In this document: in pieces, positions 43,081 through 45,857 of the stretch
Layout of the letters: every line of letters begins with the position of its first letter
How positions within the stretch are numbered: position 1 is the first letter of the stretch
Source: Pseudomonadota bacterium
GTDB taxonomy: Bacteria > Desulfobacterota > Desulfobulbia > Desulfobulbales > CALZHT01
DNA: 45,857 nucleotides
Reading direction: 5' to 3'
Assembly: GCA_018823135.1 (NCBI GenBank)
Contig: JAHJJF010000126.1
Coordinates: forward strand, 78,302 to 124,158
The notes under the pieces: model-generated
Database searches by the model: none
Told to the model about the DNA's origin: nothing
The model's input: the letters and a program-made list of their open reading frames with translations, nothing else
Made by a program: the position numbers and the translations under genes

Positions 43081-45857
43081 AGTGTCCTTACCACTGATAT
43101 ACAGCTGCCGCATAATTGCACATGCTCGGCATCCTGGCCTACGGTCTCGGAACGCACCCAGCACCGTTCGCATTTCTCGCCTTTTGCCGCCGATACTTTA
43201 ATTGCAAGCCCCGGGATTTCCTCACTCCTGTAAGAATCCTCAACCGACGTATCAAGGTGATGTAATGAAGATACAATGGAAACGGTTTTCAAGGTTTGCC
43301 ATTTATCTTTTAAGAATTCTGCAAGCTCGCCCTCCACATGCACCTGCACCTGGGCTTCCAGAGAATGACCGAACACCTTGTCCTGACGGGCGATCTCCAG
43401 AGCCTTGGTGATTTCAGAGCGCACCGCAAGGATCCTGTCCCATTTCTCAGCAAGCTCTTTGGCGACATTTTCATCCTTCATCGGCGGAAACAATCCCAGG
43501 GATATTTCATCCGCCCGGTCCGCATCCTCAGGCAGGTGCTGCCACGCTTCAGCGGCGGTGAACATCATCACCGGAGAAATGAGACTCAGCATCCCTTCAA
43601 GAATTTCATAGAGCACGGTCTGGGCGGCCTTTCTCTCCGGAGAGGTTGGCGCCGAAGTGTACAACCGGTCTTTAAGGATATCCAGATACAGCGAGCTCAT
43701 GGTCACTGTGCAGAAATGATACATGTTGTGAAAAACCCCATGAAACTCGAATTCATCATAGCCCCTGATCATTTTCTTCTTCAAAAGCTCAAACTGGTGC
43801 AACGCCCATCGGTCCAGCTCGCCCATGTCGGCCAGTTTCACATGATCAGTCTGCGGATTAAAATCATAGAGATTGCTCAGCATATAGCGGATGGTGTTCC
43901 TGATCTTTCGGTAGGCATCCGAGAGCTGCCGCAGGATTTCTTCGGATATCTTTATATCATCACGATAATCCTCAGAAGCCACCCAGAGCCTTAAAATCTC
44001 AGCACCGTATTTATTGATGATCTCTTCGGGCGCAATGACATTGCCGATGCTTTTCGACATTTTCTTGCCCTTGCCGTCCACCACAAATCCGTGGGTCAAC
44101 ACCCCCTTATACGGCGGGATACCTCTGGTACCGACCGAGGCAAGGAGAGAACTCTGAAACCAGCCGCGATGCTGATCACTGCCTTCGAGATAGAGATCAG
44201 CCGGGCTTGAGAGTTCCGGACGCGCCTCAAGGACCGCCGCATAACTCACCCCGGAATCAAACCAGACATCGAGGATGTCTTCCTCCTTTCTGAACTGGTC
44301 GGAGCCGCAGGAACACCTGGTGTCATCGCCCAGAAATTCCTGATTGTCATGACGGAACCAGGCATCGGCCCCTTCTTTTTCAAAAAGTGCGACGATACGA
44401 GCGGAAACCTTTTCATCGTTAAGCACTTCCCCGCATTTTTCACAGGAAAATACGGTAAGCGGCACACCCCAGGTCCGCTGCCGGGAGAGACACCAGTCGG
44501 GCCGGGTTTCAACCATGCCGTAAATTCTTTCCAGACCCCATTTCGGTGTCCACTTGACCGCTTTGATCGCCTTCAGGGCATTCTGCCTGAGATCCTGGTT
44601 GTCCATGGCAATAAACCACTGTTCCGTGGCTCTGAAGATCACCGGTTTCTTACATCGCCAGCAATGGGGATAGCTATGCTTGAGGGCACTCTGGTGGACC
44701 AGGGCGCCGGTTTTCGACATATCATCGTTGATCACTTTATTTGCTTCGTAAATGGGCATGCCGGCATAGGGCCCGGCCTCATCGGTGAAAACCCCGACAT
44801 CATCAACCGGCGACAGAACCGGCAGGCCGTATTTCATGCCGCTGATATAATCCTCGCGGCCGTGGCCGGGTGCCGTATGCACACAACCGGTGCCGGTCTC
44901 AAGGGTGACGTATGGAGCAAGAATCATCAATGATTCGCGCTCCATGAACGGGTGCATGCATTTTTTCCCTTCAAGGACCGCAGCGGAAAAGGTCGTGAGA
45001 ATTTTGTAATCAGTGATGCCGAAATTATCAAAGGCCTGCGCCACAAGTCCTTCAGCAAGAATCCATACTTCGTCCCCTACTTCCACTGCGGCATAGGGAA
45101 AATCAGGATGAAACGCCACGGCAAGATTGGCGGGAATTGTCCAGGGAGTGGTTGTCCAGATCACCGCCGAAACTTTGCGGCCTGAAAGCGCAGGGATATC
45201 GCGGCCAAGATCATCAGCCACAGGAAATTTTACATAGATAGAAGGCGAGCTGTGATCGTAGTATTCAACCTCAGCCTCGGCAAGGGCTGTTTTGCACGAT
45301 GCACACCAGTACACCGGCTTCTTGCTCTGAATCACCGCGCCGGAATGCAGAAACCGGGTAAATTCCCTGGCGATTGCCGCTTCATAGCCGAAATTGATCG
45401 TCAAGTATGGATTGTCCCAGTCGCCCAGCACCCCCAGGCGCTTGAACTCCGCCTTCTGGATCTTTATCCATTTTTCAGCATATTTCCGGCAGGCGCCGCG
45501 GAAGGCCAGCTTGCTGATCTCTTTCTTCTTGGGACCGAGTTCCTTATCTACATTATGTTCAATGGGCAGGCCATGACAATCCCAGCCCGGAACATAGGGG
45601 CAGTGAAACCCGGCCATCCGTTTTGATTTAAGAATGATATCCTTGAGCACCTTGTTGAAAGCGGTTCCCAGATGAATATGGCCGTTGGCATACGGCGGGC
45701 CGTCGTGGAGCATATAGACAGGCCTTGAAGCAGTTGCCGCCATTACCCGGCCATAGAGATTTTCCTGATCCCATTTTTTGAGAAACTCAGGCTCCTTCTG
45801 CGCAAGGTTGGCCTTCATTTTAAAATTTGTCTGGGGCAGATTCAGTGTCGCCCTGTA
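43077..45857 (-). CDS. ileS: Isoleucyl-tRNA synthetase, 5' end beyond the window
   Basis: Class I aminoacyl-tRNA synthetase. Motifs: HIGH-type HIHLG near PPYANGHIHLGTA, KMSKS in GKGKKMSKSIGN, a CP1 editing domain between them, and a C-terminal zinc site CERCW...CGSC. A Met codon at 45818 could be taken as a start, but the frame stays open to the window edge and those 13 codons (YRATLNLPQTNFK) match the usual IleRS N-terminus, so the gene starts outside the window. At least 926 residues are encoded here. Confidence 0.97.
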   Translation of the reverse strand, partial: YRATLNLPQTNFKMKANLAQKEPEFLKKWDQENLYGRVMAATASRPVYMLHDGPPYANGHIHLGTAFNKVLKDIILKSKRMAGFHCPYVPGWDCHGLPIEHNVDKELGPKKKEISKLAFRGACRKYAEKWIKIQKAEFKRLGVLGDWDNPYLTINFGYEAAIAREFTRFLHSGAVIQSKKPVYWCASCKTALAEAEVEYYDHSSPSIYVKFPVADDLGRDIPALSGRKVSAVIWTTTPWTIPANLAVAFHPDFPYAAVEVGDEVWILAEGLVAQAFDNFGITDYKILTTFSAAVLEGKKCMHPFMERESLMILAPYVTLETGTGCVHTAPGHGREDYISGMKYGLPVLSPVDDVGVFTDEAGPYAGMPIYEANKVINDDMSKTGALVHQSALKHSYPHCWRCKKPVIFRATEQWFIAMDNQDLRQNALKAIKAVKWTPKWGLERIYGMVETRPDWCLSRQRTWGVPLTVFSCEKCGEVLNDEKVSARIVALFEKEGADAWFRHDNQEFLGDDTRCSCGSDQFRKEEDILDVWFDSGVSYAAVLEARPELSSPADLYLEGSDQHRGWFQSSLLASVGTRGIPPYKGVLTHGFVVDGKGKKMSKSIGNVIAPEEIINKYGAEILRLWVASEDYRDDIKISEEILRQLSDAYRKIRNTIRYMLSNLYDFNPQTDHVKLADMGELDRWALHQFELLKKKMIRGYDEFEFHGVFHNMYHFCTVTMSSLYLDILKDRLYTSAPTSPERKAAQTVLYEILEGMLSLISPVMMFTAAEAWQHLPEDADRADEISLGLFPPMKDENVAKELAEKWDRILAVRSEITKALEIARQDKVFGHSLEAQVQVHVEGELAEFLKDKWQTLKTVSIVSSLHHLDTSVEDSYRSEEIPGLAIKVSAAKGEKCERCWVRSETVGQDAEHVQLCGSCISVVRTL

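Overview
The window is a dense stretch of chromosome (roughly 45-48% GC by eye), with almost every gene on the minus strand. It looks like an anaerobic deltaproteobacterium (Desulfobacterota, probably Desulfobulbales-like). That placement is inferred from three things: the mix of housekeeping clusters (rpsP-khpA-rimM-trmD-SPOUT methyltransferase-rplS; rplU-rpmA-obgE-proB-proA-nadD; rng next to a B12-type radical SAM fusion), a multi-haem periplasmic sensor kinase, and periplasmic tandem rhodaneses. No 16S gene or other taxonomic marker is present. I saw no tRNA, rRNA, transposase, integrase or CRISPR array.

Layout. 1-3.5 kb: 5' part of ftsH, a small membrane protein, a possible structured RNA, and a CBS4-PAS-GGDEF signalling protein. 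3.6-8.5 kb: a minus-strand run pyrR > soluble GAF-type histidine kinase > rhomboid protease > U32 peptidase-family protein. 8.6-10.5 kb: hslR, a stand-alone IMP cyclohydrolase (short PurH) whose stop codon lies inside an intrinsic terminator, and purN. 10.7-12.0 kb (plus strand): folE2 and a small monohaem cytochrome c. 12.0-19.8 kb: the main accessory region, with a TIGR04219-like outer-membrane protein, two paralogous periplasmic tandem-rhodanese proteins, a sensor kinase with two c-haem motifs and a Cys-rich C-terminal domain, and a divergent BarA-type hybrid kinase. 19.9-25.3 kb: rplU-rpmA-obgE-proB-proA-nadD. 25.7-34.2 kb: pdxA-tmk-TPR lipoprotein-LolB-like lipoprotein-radical SAM-rng. 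34.3-39 kb: rpsP to rplS, then rnhB-yraN behind an intrinsic terminator. 39-45.9 kb: ffh, a small Arg-rich protein, fabD, lspA and ileS (5' end cut by the window edge).

How the genes fit together. Most of the window is core translation, tRNA/rRNA modification, secretion and nucleotide/proline synthesis, with tight gene spacing and several 4-bp start/stop overlaps (ileS/lspA, lspA/fabD, lipoprotein/radical SAM). The part most likely to hold an undescribed system is 12.9-19.8 kb. There two histidine kinases are divergently placed, and each has a paralogous exported tandem-rhodanese gene next to it. One kinase should bind haem c in the periplasm. One rhodanese paralogue keeps the active-site Cys and the other has Ser there. 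I read this as a candidate periplasmic redox/sulfane-sulfur sensing locus; that function is inference.

Several intergenic regions carry structure the genes do not explain: a 23-bp perfect-arm palindrome between proB and proA, a double inverted repeat between rplS and rnhB, a folded region at 1.1-1.2 kb, a GC-rich proB leader behind a good promoter, and a 309-bp rpsP-khpA gap. Genome-wide copy number would decide what these are.
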